Part shown: piece after piece, positions 1 to 9,247 of the stretch | Layout of the letters: each line of letters begins with the position of its first letter | How positions within the stretch are numbered: position 1 is the stretch's first letter | DNA from: Acidimicrobiaceae bacterium | GTDB lineage: Bacteria > Actinomycetota > Acidimicrobiia > Acidimicrobiales > Ilumatobacteraceae | DNA: 32,250 nucleotides | Reading direction: 5' to 3' | Assembly: GCA_002698945.1 (NCBI GenBank) | Contig: NZZV01000153.1 | Span: forward strand, 1-32,250 | Program-made: the position numbers and the translations under genes | The notes under the pieces: generated by a model | What the model saw: only the letters and a program-made list of their open reading frames with translations | Told to the model about the DNA's origin: nothing | Database searches by the model: none

Positions 1-1161
1 GCCGACTCGGGTGCGTCGTTGGTGCTGGGGGATCCGGACTGGCCCGAGGTCGAGATCCCCAGGGTCCCCGTCGACGTCGGGGGACCGGCGAACGGTCCGG
101 GTGGTCACCTCGGTCGGCCCGACCCGGCGAGCATCGACGACGCCGCGACCGCGCTGATCATGTACACGTCCGGCACGACCGGGCTCCCGAAGGGTGTCGT
201 CATCTCTCGCGGTGCTGTCGCGGCCGGTCTCGACGGCCTCGCAGCGGCCTGGGGGTGGACGGCCGACGATCACCTCGTCCACGGGCTGCCGCTGTTCCAC
301 GTCCACGGTCTCGTGCTCGGCGTGCTCGGTCCGTTGCGTGTCGGCTGTCGACTCACGCACACCGGTCGTCCGACGCCGGAGCGGTATGCCCGATCCGGCG
401 GCTCGATGTTCTTCGGCGTCCCGACGGTCTGGCACCGCATCGTGTCGTCCCCCGCTGACGCGGCGGCGCTCTCGAACGCTCGGCTCCTCGTGTCGGGGAG
501 TGCACCGCTGCCCGTGCCGGTGTTCGAGCGGCTCAGCGACCTCACCGGGCGGGCACCGATCGAACGCTACGGCATGACCGAGACGATGATCACCCTGTCC
601 ACCCGCCACGACGGTGAGCGACGCCCCGGTTGGGTCGGCGTGCCGATCGCCGGTGTCGAGACTCGTCTCCGGTCGGACGACGACGGCGAGGTCCCCCACG
701 ACGGTGAGACGATCGGCGGGCTCCAGGTCCGTGGCGCCACCTTGTTCGACGAGTACCTGCACCTCCCCGACGCGACGGCGGCCTCGATGACCGACGACGG
801 GTGGTTCGTCACCGGCGATGCTGCGGCGATCGATCCGCACGGCTTCCACCGCATCGTCGGTCGGACGTCGATCGACATCATCAAGTCGGGTGGGTACAAG
901 GTCGGCGCCGGTGAGGTCGAGGCGGTGCTGCTCGCGCATCCTGCGGTCGACGAGTGCGCAGTCGTCGGCATCGCCGACGAGGACCTGGGCGAACGGATTG
1001 TCGCCTACGTCGTCGGAAACTCGGTCGATGCCGACGAGCTGATCGAGCAGGTCGCCTCGTCGCTGTCGGTCCACAAGCGGCCCCGTGAGATCCGCACCGT
1101 CGCCGAGCTGCCGCGCAACGCGATGGGGAAGGTCCAGAAGCACACGTTGCGCGACTCCTGA
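1..1161 (+). CDS. AMP-dependent acyl-CoA synthetase/ligase (malonyl-CoA synthetase/FadD-like), 5'-truncated by window edge
   Basis: Frame 1 is open to the window edge. Motifs MYTSGTTGLPKGV (AMP-binding P-loop), YGMTET, GWFVTGD, and C-terminal KSGGYKVGAGEVE...PRNAMGKVQKH. Confidence 0.9.
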   Translation, partial: ADSGASLVLGDPDWPEVEIPRVPVDVGGPANGPGGHLGRPDPASIDDAATALIMYTSGTTGLPKGVVISRGAVAAGLDGLAAAWGWTADDHLVHGLPLFHVHGLVLGVLGPLRVGCRLTHTGRPTPERYARSGGSMFFGVPTVWHRIVSSPADAAALSNARLLVSGSAPLPVPVFERLSDLTGRAPIERYGMTETMITLSTRHDGERRPGWVGVPIAGVETRLRSDDDGEVPHDGETIGGLQVRGATLFDEYLHLPDATAASMTDDGWFVTGDAAAIDPHGFHRIVGRTSIDIIKSGGYKVGAGEVEAVLLAHPAVDECAVVGIADEDLGERIVAYVVGNSVDADELIEQVASSLSVHKRPREIRTVAELPRNAMGKVQKHTLRDS

Positions 1162-1186
1162 CGCTCGACGCTCGACGCACGGCGTG

Positions 1187-2632
1187 TCAGCGACGGGCCC
1201 GGGCGGCCGCACGAGCTCGTGCGATGGCCTCACGCGTCAACCGCTCGGCCTCGTCGGCATCGACCGGCGGCGGCTCGGCGACGTTGGTGTGCCCCTCCGC
1301 GACAGCGTTGGCGATCACGATCGCCTCGTCGTGGAACCCGTGACTCCCCAGAATCTCGGCGCGGTGCAGGAGTCGGAGATCGAGCGGCGTCTGCTCCGTC
1401 GCGTCGTGCGCCGGACGACTCGTCCGCACGATGTGCACGACGGCGGCACCGACCAGGAAGCCGGCCAAGACCAGCACGCCGACCCAACTGTCGACGCGGA
1501 TGGCCACCGCCACGCACGCCGCGAGCACCCAGGCGAGTTCGAGGCGAGTCTCGATGCGGGCATAGGCGCCGGCCGTCCTGGCGTCGGGCGCCTGGGACTG
1601 GATCGTCGCATCGAGTGCTCGACGGCCGATGCTCACCGAGGCACCGAGCACGACGATCGCTGCGACGAGGGTCGGACGGCTGAAGAAGATCCCGCCGACC
1701 GCCGCTGCGGCGGCGGACGTCAGCAGGACGATGGTGAACATGGCCCGCTCGGTACGGTGGCGTCGGAGCGCAGGTGCGACGAACGTTCCGACGAACGCCC
1801 CGATCGAGTTGCCCGCGATGATCGCTCCCACGACCCACGCCGGATCGCCCGCAGAACGCAGCGAGAAACCGAACTGGAACAACGCGAACCCAGCAGCGGC
1901 GCGGAGCGCCATCATGTCCGCCACCGCGTCGCTGACCTCGGGCTGATCGAGTTCGATCAGCGCGACCTGCTCGACGGCGCGTGACGGGGCGTCGATGCGA
2001 CCGACCCGCACCGTGGCCACGGCTCCGCCCACGTGGATCACCGCCGCGAGCACGAGGGTGGCCTCTGCGGACACGCTGGTGAAGAGCACGAGCGCGAGAC
2101 TGGCCGCCAGTGCGCCGCTGATCGTCGCCGTACGTGAGATCCGTGCGTTGGCCTCGACGAGTTGGTCGGCGTCGTCGACCAGTGCCGGCACCGCCGCGTT
2201 GCGCACGATGGAGTACGCCTTGGCGGTCACCAACGCGGCGAAGACGAGCGGGAACAGCGCGAGCGTGCGCAGTTGCTGGGCGATGGCCAGGGCGAGCGCA
2301 GCCCGAACGATGAACGTCGCGAAGATCGTCGCCGAGAGGCCCCCTCGGAGACGCCGTACGACCGGATCGAGGAAGGGTGCCACCAACAGGAACGGTGCGA
2401 GCGTCAGGGTGAGGAACAGCAGCACCCTCGGGCGGGCGGCGTCGGGGGACACCGAGAAGAAGATCGAACCGGCGAGGGAGACGACGAAGCACGACTCGGC
2501 CGCACTGTGGATGCTGTGCACGCGCGTCAGCGCCGCGATGTGGCCGCTGCCGAACAACCAGCGGTCGAGGCGGCTTCGTGCTCGTGACATCGTGGCGAGC
2601 ACGGCGCGATCGGTCCCGCCGGTGGTGCTCAC
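1187..2632 (-). CDS. MFS-type multi-pass membrane transporter
   Basis: 481-aa ORF with many hydrophobic segments (LFLTLTLAPFLLVAPFLDPVVRRLRGG, FALFQFGFSLRSAGDPAWVVGAIIAGNSIGAFVG). GTG start overlaps the upstream lipoprotein stop (GTGA). Confidence 0.75.
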   Translation of the reverse strand: MSTTGGTDRAVLATMSRARSRLDRWLFGSGHIAALTRVHSIHSAAESCFVVSLAGSIFFSVSPDAARPRVLLFLTLTLAPFLLVAPFLDPVVRRLRGGLSATIFATFIVRAALALAIAQQLRTLALFPLVFAALVTAKAYSIVRNAAVPALVDDADQLVEANARISRTATISGALAASLALVLFTSVSAEATLVLAAVIHVGGAVATVRVGRIDAPSRAVEQVALIELDQPEVSDAVADMMALRAAAGFALFQFGFSLRSAGDPAWVVGAIIAGNSIGAFVGTFVAPALRRHRTERAMFTIVLLTSAAAAAVGGIFFSRPTLVAAIVVLGASVSIGRRALDATIQSQAPDARTAGAYARIETRLELAWVLAACVAVAIRVDSWVGVLVLAGFLVGAAVVHIVRTSRPAHDATEQTPLDLRLLHRAEILGSHGFHDEAIVIANAVAEGHTNVAEPPPVDADEAERLTREAIARARAAARARR

Positions 2633-3138
2633 GGTGCAACCGGGGGGACGAGGAACTCGGGTTCGAGGTCGCTCGCGGCGACGACGCTGACGTCGCCGGT
2701 CACCCGGAGTCGGAGCTGCCAGGCGGAGGGTTTGTCACCGGGCTCGGCCGCCTCGACCCGGACGGTCACGACGTCGTCGTGATCGACGGGGGTCCCCACC
2801 GCGACCAACCAGCCGTCGTCCGGGGCGCCGAGGGTGCCGTCGTCGTCGAACCGTGCAGCGGCCGCGATGTCGTCGATGAACCGGAGGTCGACGTCGGCCT
2901 CGAGGTCACCGATCACGGACACCTGCTCGTCGAGGTCGAGCGGTTCGCTGTTCATGTCCGCGACGTACACGATCGTCCGATCGCCGGTGTCGTCGGGGCC
3001 GGGGACGTCCAGGTGGCGAAGCGCTGCGACGTACACCGACCCGGACGAACGCTCGTCGCCCGACCCGGTGTTGCCACCGCACGCCGTGGCGACGCAGATC
3101 AACGCACCACAGAGCACTCGTCCGGCAGAGCGACGCAT
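2629..3138 (-). CDS. putative lipoprotein of unknown function
   Basis: ATG at 3138 gives MRRSAGRVLCGALICVATACGG, a signal peptide with lipobox (VATAC). 4-nt overlap with the downstream MFS gene. Confidence 0.65.
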   Translation of the reverse strand: MRRSAGRVLCGALICVATACGGNTGSGDERSSGSVYVAALRHLDVPGPDDTGDRTIVYVADMNSEPLDLDEQVSVIGDLEADVDLRFIDDIAAAARFDDDGTLGAPDDGWLVAVGTPVDHDDVVTVRVEAAEPGDKPSAWQLRLRVTGDVSVVAASDLEPEFLVPPVAP

Positions 3139-3196
3139 GGTCCGCAAGTGTTCCACGTGTGGGGGCCGTCGACACGACACGCGGTACCGTCGATCC

Positions 3197-4135
3197 GTGG
3201 ACGTCGTGGTGATCGGAGCCGGATCGTTGGGATCGGCGATCGGGGGCACGCTGGCCCTCGGTGGCCATCGCGTCACCCTGGTGACGCGCAACCGCGCCCA
3301 TGTCGATGCCGTTCGCCGTCACGGGCTCGCGCTCGACGACGGAACGAACGCCCGGCACGTCGAACTCGCCGCCGCCGTCGGCTACGAGGGGCTGGAGCCT
3401 GCCGATCTCGCGATCGTGCTCGTCAAGTCGTTCGACACCGCGGGGGCGATCGAGGCCGCGACACCGGTGATCGCCGACGACACGGTGGTCCTCACACTGC
3501 AGAACGGTGTCGGCTGCGAGGAGATCATTGCGGACGTCGTCGGCGCCGATCGCGTCGTCGCCGGGCGGACGTTCGTCGGCGGGCGGATTCTGGAGCCGGG
3601 TCGGGTCGAGTTCGGGGTCGCCGGTCGGATGACGACGATCGGCGAACTGGACGGATCGGTGACCGATCGCATCGAACGTCTCGCCGAGGCGTTCCGCGCC
3701 GCCGGGATGGCGACGACGGTGTCGTCCGACATCAGGTCGATGATGTGGGAAAAGCTGTTCGTCAACGTCGCCACCGGCGCGTGGAGTGCGCTGACGCGGC
3801 TGCCGTACGGGGAGTTGTCGATCGACCCCGACGTGGAGCCGATGGCCATCTCGACCGTCGCGGAGGCGATGGCGGTCGCGTCCGCCTTGGGGATCGATGT
3901 CGTCACGACCGATCCGGCCGAGCCGTGGCGACGGGCGTGGCACGGACTGCCGTACGGCTTCCAGGCCTCGATGCTCCAGAGTGTGCTCAAGGGCAGCCGG
4001 ACCGAGGTCGACGTGATGCACGGAGCGGTGTGTCGTGGTGGACGCGAAGCCGGTGTGCCGACGCCGATCAACGACACCCTCTGGGCGGCGGTGCGTGGCC
4101 TCGAACGGCACCTCGCGCTCGTCGACCCGGACTGA
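3197..4135 (+). CDS. panE: 2-dehydropantoate 2-reductase (ketopantoate reductase, ApbA/PanE family)
   Basis: N-terminal Rossmann VDVVVIGAGSLGSAIGGTLALGGHRVTLVTR; VKSFDT; TLQNGVG; C-terminal KGSRTEVDVMHGAVCRGGREAGVPTPIND, typical of the family. GTG start at 3197. Confidence 0.85.
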   Translation: MDVVVIGAGSLGSAIGGTLALGGHRVTLVTRNRAHVDAVRRHGLALDDGTNARHVELAAAVGYEGLEPADLAIVLVKSFDTAGAIEAATPVIADDTVVLTLQNGVGCEEIIADVVGADRVVAGRTFVGGRILEPGRVEFGVAGRMTTIGELDGSVTDRIERLAEAFRAAGMATTVSSDIRSMMWEKLFVNVATGAWSALTRLPYGELSIDPDVEPMAISTVAEAMAVASALGIDVVTTDPAEPWRRAWHGLPYGFQASMLQSVLKGSRTEVDVMHGAVCRGGREAGVPTPINDTLWAAVRGLERHLALVDPD

Positions 4136-4273
4136 GCAGGGGCAGCCCACGTCACGATCGCGTCCGGGATCACATCCCTGCGGGGGAGTGGCGAACGATG
4201 ACCAACTGCCCTGGTGGGTGCTGCCGGCGGCGCCGACAATGGAACACACCGGCTCGACGTAGGAGGTCCCGTC

Positions 4274-4663
4274 ATGGTCTTCGAGGAATCGATCGTTCTC
4301 GAACGTCCCTTTGATGAGGTGTTGGCGACCGTCAAACAGGAGTTCGCCGCAGTGGGCTTCGGCACGCTGACCGAGATCGACCTGCAGCGGACACTGCACG
4401 ACAAGATCGGCAAGGAGATGGGGCGCTACGTCATCGTCGGGGCGTGCAACCCGACGTTGGCCGCAGCCGCACCCGATGCCGAACCGTTGATCGGCGTCCT
4501 GCTGCCGTGCAACGTGATCGTTCGCGAGGTCGACGGCCAGGTGTCCGTCGACGCGATGGATCCAGGCCTCATGGCGACGATGACCGGTGACGCCTCGATC
4601 GAACCGGTCGCGGCGGAAGCACGCGACCTGATCAACCAGGCGCTCCAGCGGATTGCTGCCTGA
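4274..4663 (+). CDS. DUF302 family protein
   Basis: ATG at 4274 preceded by a strong Shine-Dalgarno (taggagg). LERPFDEVLATVKQEFAAVGFGTLTEIDLQRTLHDKIGKEMGRYVIVGACNPTLAAAA...LLPCNVIVRE is the typical DUF302 pattern. Confidence 0.85.
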   Translation: MVFEESIVLERPFDEVLATVKQEFAAVGFGTLTEIDLQRTLHDKIGKEMGRYVIVGACNPTLAAAAPDAEPLIGVLLPCNVIVREVDGQVSVDAMDPGLMATMTGDASIEPVAAEARDLINQALQRIAA

Positions 4664-4701
4664 GTTCGATCCACCAGAGCGGATCCCACGGGGAGGCAGC
4701 C

Positions 4702-4742
4702 GTCGGGGCCCGGGTCGTGCGGGGGCGACCCGGGCGCCCGAC
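4702..4742 (+). terminator. GC-rich hairpin downstream of DUF302 gene (likely intrinsic terminator)
   Basis: Core CCCGGGTCG (4709-4717) / CGACCCGGG (4726-4734), perfect 9-bp arms, extended by G-C and an outer GTCGGG (4702-4707) / CCCGAC (4737-4742) with a 1-nt bulge. No T-tract. Confidence 0.5.
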
Positions 4743-4810
4743 CCCGTGCAGTCGTGGTCGAGCGGACCTGGCTGGGCGAGCTGGTGTCGCGACATGGTTG
4801 ACTGACGACC

Positions 4811-5428
4811 ATGGAGGTCATCAGCGGCGACGACGGTATTGCCAGGTGCGGCTGGGGCGCGTCGCCCGACGACTACCGGGCGTATCACGACGACGAGTGG
4901 GGCGTCGGTGTCGCCGATGACCGACGACTGTTCGAGAAGATCTGCCTCGAGGGCTTCCAGGCCGGGCTGTCGTGGCTCACCATCTTGCGCAAGCGCGACA
5001 ACTTCCGAGCCGGTTTCGCCGGGTTCGACATCGAGCAGGTCGCCGGCTTCGGCGAACGTGACGTCGAACGACTCCTCGGTGACGCCGGCATCGTCCGTCA
5101 CCAGGGCAAGATCCGGTCGACGATCAACAATGCACAGCGAGCGATCGAGGTGGTCGACGAGCACGGGTCGCTGGCTGACTTCTTCTGGCCGCACGCCGTC
5201 TTCGTCGACCTGCCCGTCACCTCGGTCCCCGCCACGACCGAGACGTCGACCGCGTTGTCGAAGCAGCTGAAGCGACTCGGGTGGTCGTTCGTCGGGCCGA
5301 CCACGATCTATGCCTTCATGCAAGCGATGGGCCTCGTGAACGATCACGTCGCCGGATGTGAATGCTGGGAGTCCGCCGAACGGTCACGCCGAGCCGTCGC
5401 CCGCGACGTCGGTATCGACGTGCCCTGA
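4811..5428 (+). CDS. tag: DNA-3-methyladenine glycosylase I
   Basis: RCGWGASPDDYRAYHDDEWGVGVADDRRLFEKICLEGFQAGLSWLTILRKRDNFRAGFAGFD...FVGPTTIYAFMQAMGLVNDHVAGC is the Tag family signature. Confidence 0.93.
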   Translation: MEVISGDDGIARCGWGASPDDYRAYHDDEWGVGVADDRRLFEKICLEGFQAGLSWLTILRKRDNFRAGFAGFDIEQVAGFGERDVERLLGDAGIVRHQGKIRSTINNAQRAIEVVDEHGSLADFFWPHAVFVDLPVTSVPATTETSTALSKQLKRLGWSFVGPTTIYAFMQAMGLVNDHVAGCECWESAERSRRAVARDVGIDVP

Positions 5429-5511
5429 CGCATCGGAACGACACGACACGCCATCGACGTGCCCTGAGCACCGGCAGGCATTGCCTCGCCCGACACGACC
5501 AGGCGGCTGCG

Positions 5512-6741
5512 ATGGCGCGAGAATCGTCCATGGCCTACAACGCGACGGGCCGCGTCATCCACGACGCCGACGCCCACATCATGGAGACGCCGACCTGGTT
5601 GTACGACCACGCGGATCCGGCGATCCGCGATCGGATCGAGATCCTCAGCTACCCCGGTGGCAACGAGCTCCAGCAATCCGACGATCTGCTCGAGCGCAAC
5701 GGCGACCTGACGGCCGCCTTCGACCGGCTGGCCGATCGTCACCGGTCGGACGACTATCGGGCAGTCGAGGCCGAGGAGATCATGCTGCGGAAGAACTTCG
5801 CGGCGACCGGCTCGTTCCTCGCCGACGACCGTCCTCGCGCGCTCGACCTGCTCGGGTTCGCGAGTCAGTTGGTGTTCAACACGTTCCACAACTCTCGGTT
5901 GTACGAGTGGGAGCACTCGGGTGACGAGGAACTCGCCGTGGGCGCCGCCCGTGCGCACAATCGTGCGATGGCCGAGTTCTGCTCGGTCGATCGGCGGCTG
6001 CTGTCGACGTTGTACGTGCCGCTCGCGTACCGCGACCGGGCGGCCGACCTGGCAGCCGAGGCGATCGAGATGGGCGCCGGGGCGCTACTGATCGCGTCGG
6101 GGTGTCCGCCCAGTCATTCGCCGAGTCATGTCGCGCTCGACGGGGTCTGGGCGGCGGCGCAGGAGGCGGGCGTGCCGATCGTGTTCCACGTCGGCGGCAC
6201 CGGTCAGCTGCTCGACCCGAACTACTTCGAGAACGGACTGCCCGTCCCGCCGGACTTCCACGGTGGCGAGGAGAACTTCCGGTCGGTCGACTACATGGCG
6301 ATCCCCGGACCGCCGGCGCAGACCTTGGCGACGATGCTGTTCGACGGCGTCTTCGAACGTTTCCCCGACCTGCGGATCGGCGTCATCGAGCAGGGTGCCA
6401 TCTGGGTGCCGTCGTGGATGCGTCAGATGGAGTCGGCGTTCGACGCCTTCGCCCGCCACGAGGAACGCCTCCGCGCCCTGTCGTTGCGTCCGAGCGAGTA
6501 CGTCCGGCGACAGATGCGGTTCACGCCGTACCCGACCGAGGACGTCGGCTGGATCGTCGAGCAGGCCGGCGCCGAGACCGTGTTGTTCTCGAGCGACTAT
6601 CCCCACGTCGAGGGTGGCCGCCGGCCGATCGAGCGGTTCGAGCGGTCGATCGAACATTGTTCCGACGCCGACCGTCAGGCGTTCTACCACGACAACTTCG
6701 TCGACCTCATGGGTGGCCGGGTCCCCGAGCCCGTCGCCTGA
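5512..6741 (+). CDS. amidohydrolase family (amidohydrolase-2-like TIM barrel) protein
   Basis: VIHDADAHIMETPTWLYDHADP, VPIVFHVGGTG, RIGVIEQGAIWVPSWMRQM, VLFSSDYPHVEGGRRP. Start could be 5512 or 5530. Confidence 0.85.
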   Translation: MARESSMAYNATGRVIHDADAHIMETPTWLYDHADPAIRDRIEILSYPGGNELQQSDDLLERNGDLTAAFDRLADRHRSDDYRAVEAEEIMLRKNFAATGSFLADDRPRALDLLGFASQLVFNTFHNSRLYEWEHSGDEELAVGAARAHNRAMAEFCSVDRRLLSTLYVPLAYRDRAADLAAEAIEMGAGALLIASGCPPSHSPSHVALDGVWAAAQEAGVPIVFHVGGTGQLLDPNYFENGLPVPPDFHGGEENFRSVDYMAIPGPPAQTLATMLFDGVFERFPDLRIGVIEQGAIWVPSWMRQMESAFDAFARHEERLRALSLRPSEYVRRQMRFTPYPTEDVGWIVEQAGAETVLFSSDYPHVEGGRRPIERFERSIEHCSDADRQAFYHDNFVDLMGGRVPEPVA

Positions 6742-6777
6742 CCGGAGCCCTGATGTCCAGGCCGGTGCGGGCGCGCC

Positions 6778-6805
6778 GCCACCCCGTGCGTGAGCAAGGG
6801 GTGGC
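6778..6805. terminator. inverted repeat between convergent genes, possible bidirectional terminator
   Basis: GCCACCCC (6778-6785) / GGGGTGGC (6798-6805), 8-bp perfect arms, 12-nt loop, between convergent 6741(+) and 6950(-). Confidence 0.45.
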
Positions 6806-6949
6806 ACCGTGGCGGCAGACCGTACGCGTCCCAGGTCGGAAGGGCACCGTGCCCGCCGTTGCGTTGATCGATCTGCCGACCGATGCGACGATTGTGGTCG
6901 CCCCGCCCGTCGCGATGCAACGCGATTGCGACGTTGCGTGAAGAATCGC

Positions 6950-7579
6950 TCAAACTGGTGACGTCGAGCGGTCGGACGGTGGGGAATGGTGGCCGATGGC
7001 GGTGGAGAGCGCGCCGTCGGCCATACGGACGAGGAGATCGAGCATGTCGTCGCGGGGGAGGCGAGCGCTGTGCGGCGTCGAGTTGATCAGCCCGAACATC
7101 GCGTGGACCGCGGCGAGCGTCGTCGCCGGTTCGAGGGTCGGGATGCGATCGTGCATCGCCGCTCGCCACACCTCCACGTAGTCGTGCTGGATCGCCCGAA
7201 CACGCGCCTCGTCGTCGGGCCGGGCGTGCACCAGATCGCGGAAGTGCACCGTGATCAGCGACCGCTGATCGACGGCGAACTCGGCGTGGAAGACGATCAG
7301 GCGGTGGACCACGTCGTCACCGCCGGCCGCCACGACCTCACGGCCACCCGCGAGCAGGTACTCGCTGATGTCGATCAGCATCTCGCCGAGGAGGGCCTCC
7401 TTGCCGTCGAAGTGGTGATACAGGGCCGGGCCACTCACGCCGGCGGCCCGTCCGATGTCGTCGACGGTGACCTTCGCGAAGCCGTGCTCGGCGAACAGGT
7501 CGGCGGCGATCGTGATCAACTCCCGGCGACGGGAGCCGGCGGCACGTCCACGCGTCGCTGCGGATCCGGTCGCCGTCAT
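6950..7579 (-). CDS. TetR/AcrR family transcriptional regulator
   Basis: RRRELITIAADLFAEHGFAKVTVDDIGRAAGVSGPALYHHFDGKEALLGEML is a canonical TetR HTH. Divergent from the carboxylase genes. Confidence 0.92.
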   Translation of the reverse strand: MTATGSAATRGRAAGSRRRELITIAADLFAEHGFAKVTVDDIGRAAGVSGPALYHHFDGKEALLGEMLIDISEYLLAGGREVVAAGGDDVVHRLIVFHAEFAVDQRSLITVHFRDLVHARPDDEARVRAIQHDYVEVWRAAMHDRIPTLEPATTLAAVHAMFGLINSTPHSARLPRDDMLDLLVRMADGALSTAIGHHSPPSDRSTSPV

Positions 7580-7625
7580 CGAGCCGACCTTAATCGTCGG
7601 CTCGATCGCGGGTCTCGACAGTTCG

Positions 7626-7641
7626 CTTAACGGGCGTTAAG
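7626..7641. promoter_or_regulatory. operator-like palindrome overlapping predicted -10 of the acyl-CoA carboxylase operon
   Basis: CTTAACG-GG-CGTTAAG: 7-bp perfect arms, 2-nt centre. Overlaps TAAGGT (7638-7643). TCGACA (7615-7620) lies 17 bp upstream of TAAGGT. Confidence 0.65.
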
Positions 7642-7651
7642 GTTTGCGCTC

Positions 7652-9247
7652 GTGCCCGACTGGCCGGTGTTGACGACCTCCTGTGATCCCAGATCCGACG
7701 CGTTCGCCGCGAACCGTGCCCGGTTCGACGATCTGATCGACGATCTACGCACGGTGACGGCAGCGACCCGACAGGGCGGCTCGGAGCGATCGCGTGCCCG
7801 GCACGTCGAGCGGGGCAAGTTGCTCCCGCGCGATCGCGTCGACGGGGTGCTCGATCGAGGCACGTCGTTCCTGGAACTGTCCGGGCTCGCAGCGCACGAC
7901 ATGTACGACGGTGAGGCGCCCGCCGCCGGCATCATCACCGGCGTCGGCCAGGTGTCCGGCCAGCGGTGTGTGATCGTGGCGAACGACGCGACCGTCAAGG
8001 GTGGCACGTACTTTCCCGTGACGGTCAAGAAGCACCTCCGTGCCCAGGAGGTCGCCGTGCAGAATCGTCTGCCCTGCATCTACCTGGTCGACTCGGGCGG
8101 CGCGTTCCTGCCGGAGCAGGACGATGTCTTCCCCGATCGCGAGCACTTCGGTCGGATCTTCTACAACCAGGCCCAGATGTCGTCGAAGGGCATCGCCCAG
8201 ATCGCGGCCGTGTTGGGCTCGTGCACCGCCGGTGGCGCATACGTGCCGGCCATGTCGGACGAGGCGATCATCGTGCGCGACCAGGGCACGATCTTCCTCG
8301 GCGGGCCACCGCTCGTGAAGGCCGCGACGGGCGAGGAGGTCTCGGCGGAGGACCTCGGCGGCGGCTACGTACACAGCCACGTCTCGGGCGTCGTCGACCA
8401 TCTCGCCGAGGACGACCGGCACGCGCTCCAGATCGTGCGCGACATCGTCGCCACGTTGCCCGCGCCGTCGCCCCCGCCGTGGACCGTGGTCGAGCCGGAA
8501 CCGCCTGCGGTCGACCCCGCCCAGCTCACGGGCGTCGTGTCGACCGACAGCCGCCACCCGTACGACGTGCGCGAGGTGATCGCACGTGTGGTCGACGGCT
8601 CGCGGTTCAGCGAGTTCAAGCAGAACTACGGCAGCACCCTCGTCACCGGCTTCGCCCACATCTGGGGGCACCCGGTCGGCATCGTCGCCAACAACGGCAT
8701 CCTGTTCGGCGAGTCGGCGCAAAAGGGTGCGCACTTCATCGAGCTGTGCGACCGACGCGGTATCCCGCTCGTGTTCCTCCAGAACATCTCCGGGTTCATG
8801 GTGGGTCGCGACTACGAGAATGCCGGCATCGCCAAACACGGCGCCAAGATGGTCACCGCCGTCGCCACCTGTCGGGTGCCGAAGCTGACGGTGGTGATCG
8901 GCGGATCGTTCGGTGCCGGCAACTATTCGATGTGTGGGCGCGCCTATTCGCCCCGATTCCTCTGGATGTGGCCGAACGCCCGCATCTCGGTGATGGGGGG
9001 CGAGCAGGCGGCCTCGGTGCTGGCGACCGTTCGCGGAGACTTCGAGTCGCCGGAGGCCGAGGAGGCGTTCAAGGCGCCGATTCGCGAGCAGTACGAGCGT
9101 CAGGGCCATCCCTACTACTCGACCGCCCGGCTGTGGGACGACGGCATCATCGAACCCGACCAGACCCGCGACGTGCTCGGCCTCGCCCTCGCGACCGTCG
9201 GCGGTGCGCCGCTCGACGACGTCGCCTGGGGCGTCTTCCGGATGTGA
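7652..9247 (+). CDS. acyl-CoA carboxylase carboxyltransferase (beta) subunit, methylcrotonyl-CoA carboxylase-like
   Basis: [82 protein letters not shown]. The [26 protein letters not shown] block is typical of MCC-beta. Confidence 0.93.
   Translation: MPDWPVLTTSCDPRSDAFAANRARFDDLIDDLRTVTAATRQGGSERSRARHVERGKLLPRDRVDGVLDRGTSFLELSGLAAHDMYDGEAPAAGIITGVGQVSGQRCVIVANDATVKGGTYFPVTVKKHLRAQEVAVQNRLPCIYLVDSGGAFLPEQDDVFPDREHFGRIFYNQAQMSSKGIAQIAAVLGSCTAGGAYVPAMSDEAIIVRDQGTIFLGGPPLVKAATGEEVSAEDLGGGYVHSHVSGVVDHLAEDDRHALQIVRDIVATLPAPSPPPWTVVEPEPPAVDPAQLTGVVSTDSRHPYDVREVIARVVDGSRFSEFKQNYGSTLVTGFAHIWGHPVGIVANNGILFGESAQKGAHFIELCDRRGIPLVFLQNISGFMVGRDYENAGIAKHGAKMVTAVATCRVPKLTVVIGGSFGAGNYSMCGRAYSPRFLWMWPNARISVMGGEQAASVLATVRGDFESPEAEEAFKAPIREQYERQGHPYYSTARLWDDGIIEPDQTRDVLGLALATVGGAPLDDVAWGVFRM

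Noticed and set aside
2906-5347. 813-aa minus-strand ORF across panE, DUF302 and tag
   Set aside because: It covers three well-supported plus-strand genes. Its composition is arginine/aspartate-rich shadow translation.
6842-6854. GGGCAC-c-GTGCCC palindrome between convergent genes
   Set aside because: A 1-nt centre is too tight for an RNA hairpin, and short GC palindromes are expected often at this composition.
7745-9109. 454-aa minus-strand ORF antisense to the carboxylase beta subunit
   Set aside because: Shadow ORF. The plus strand carries diagnostic carboxyltransferase motifs.
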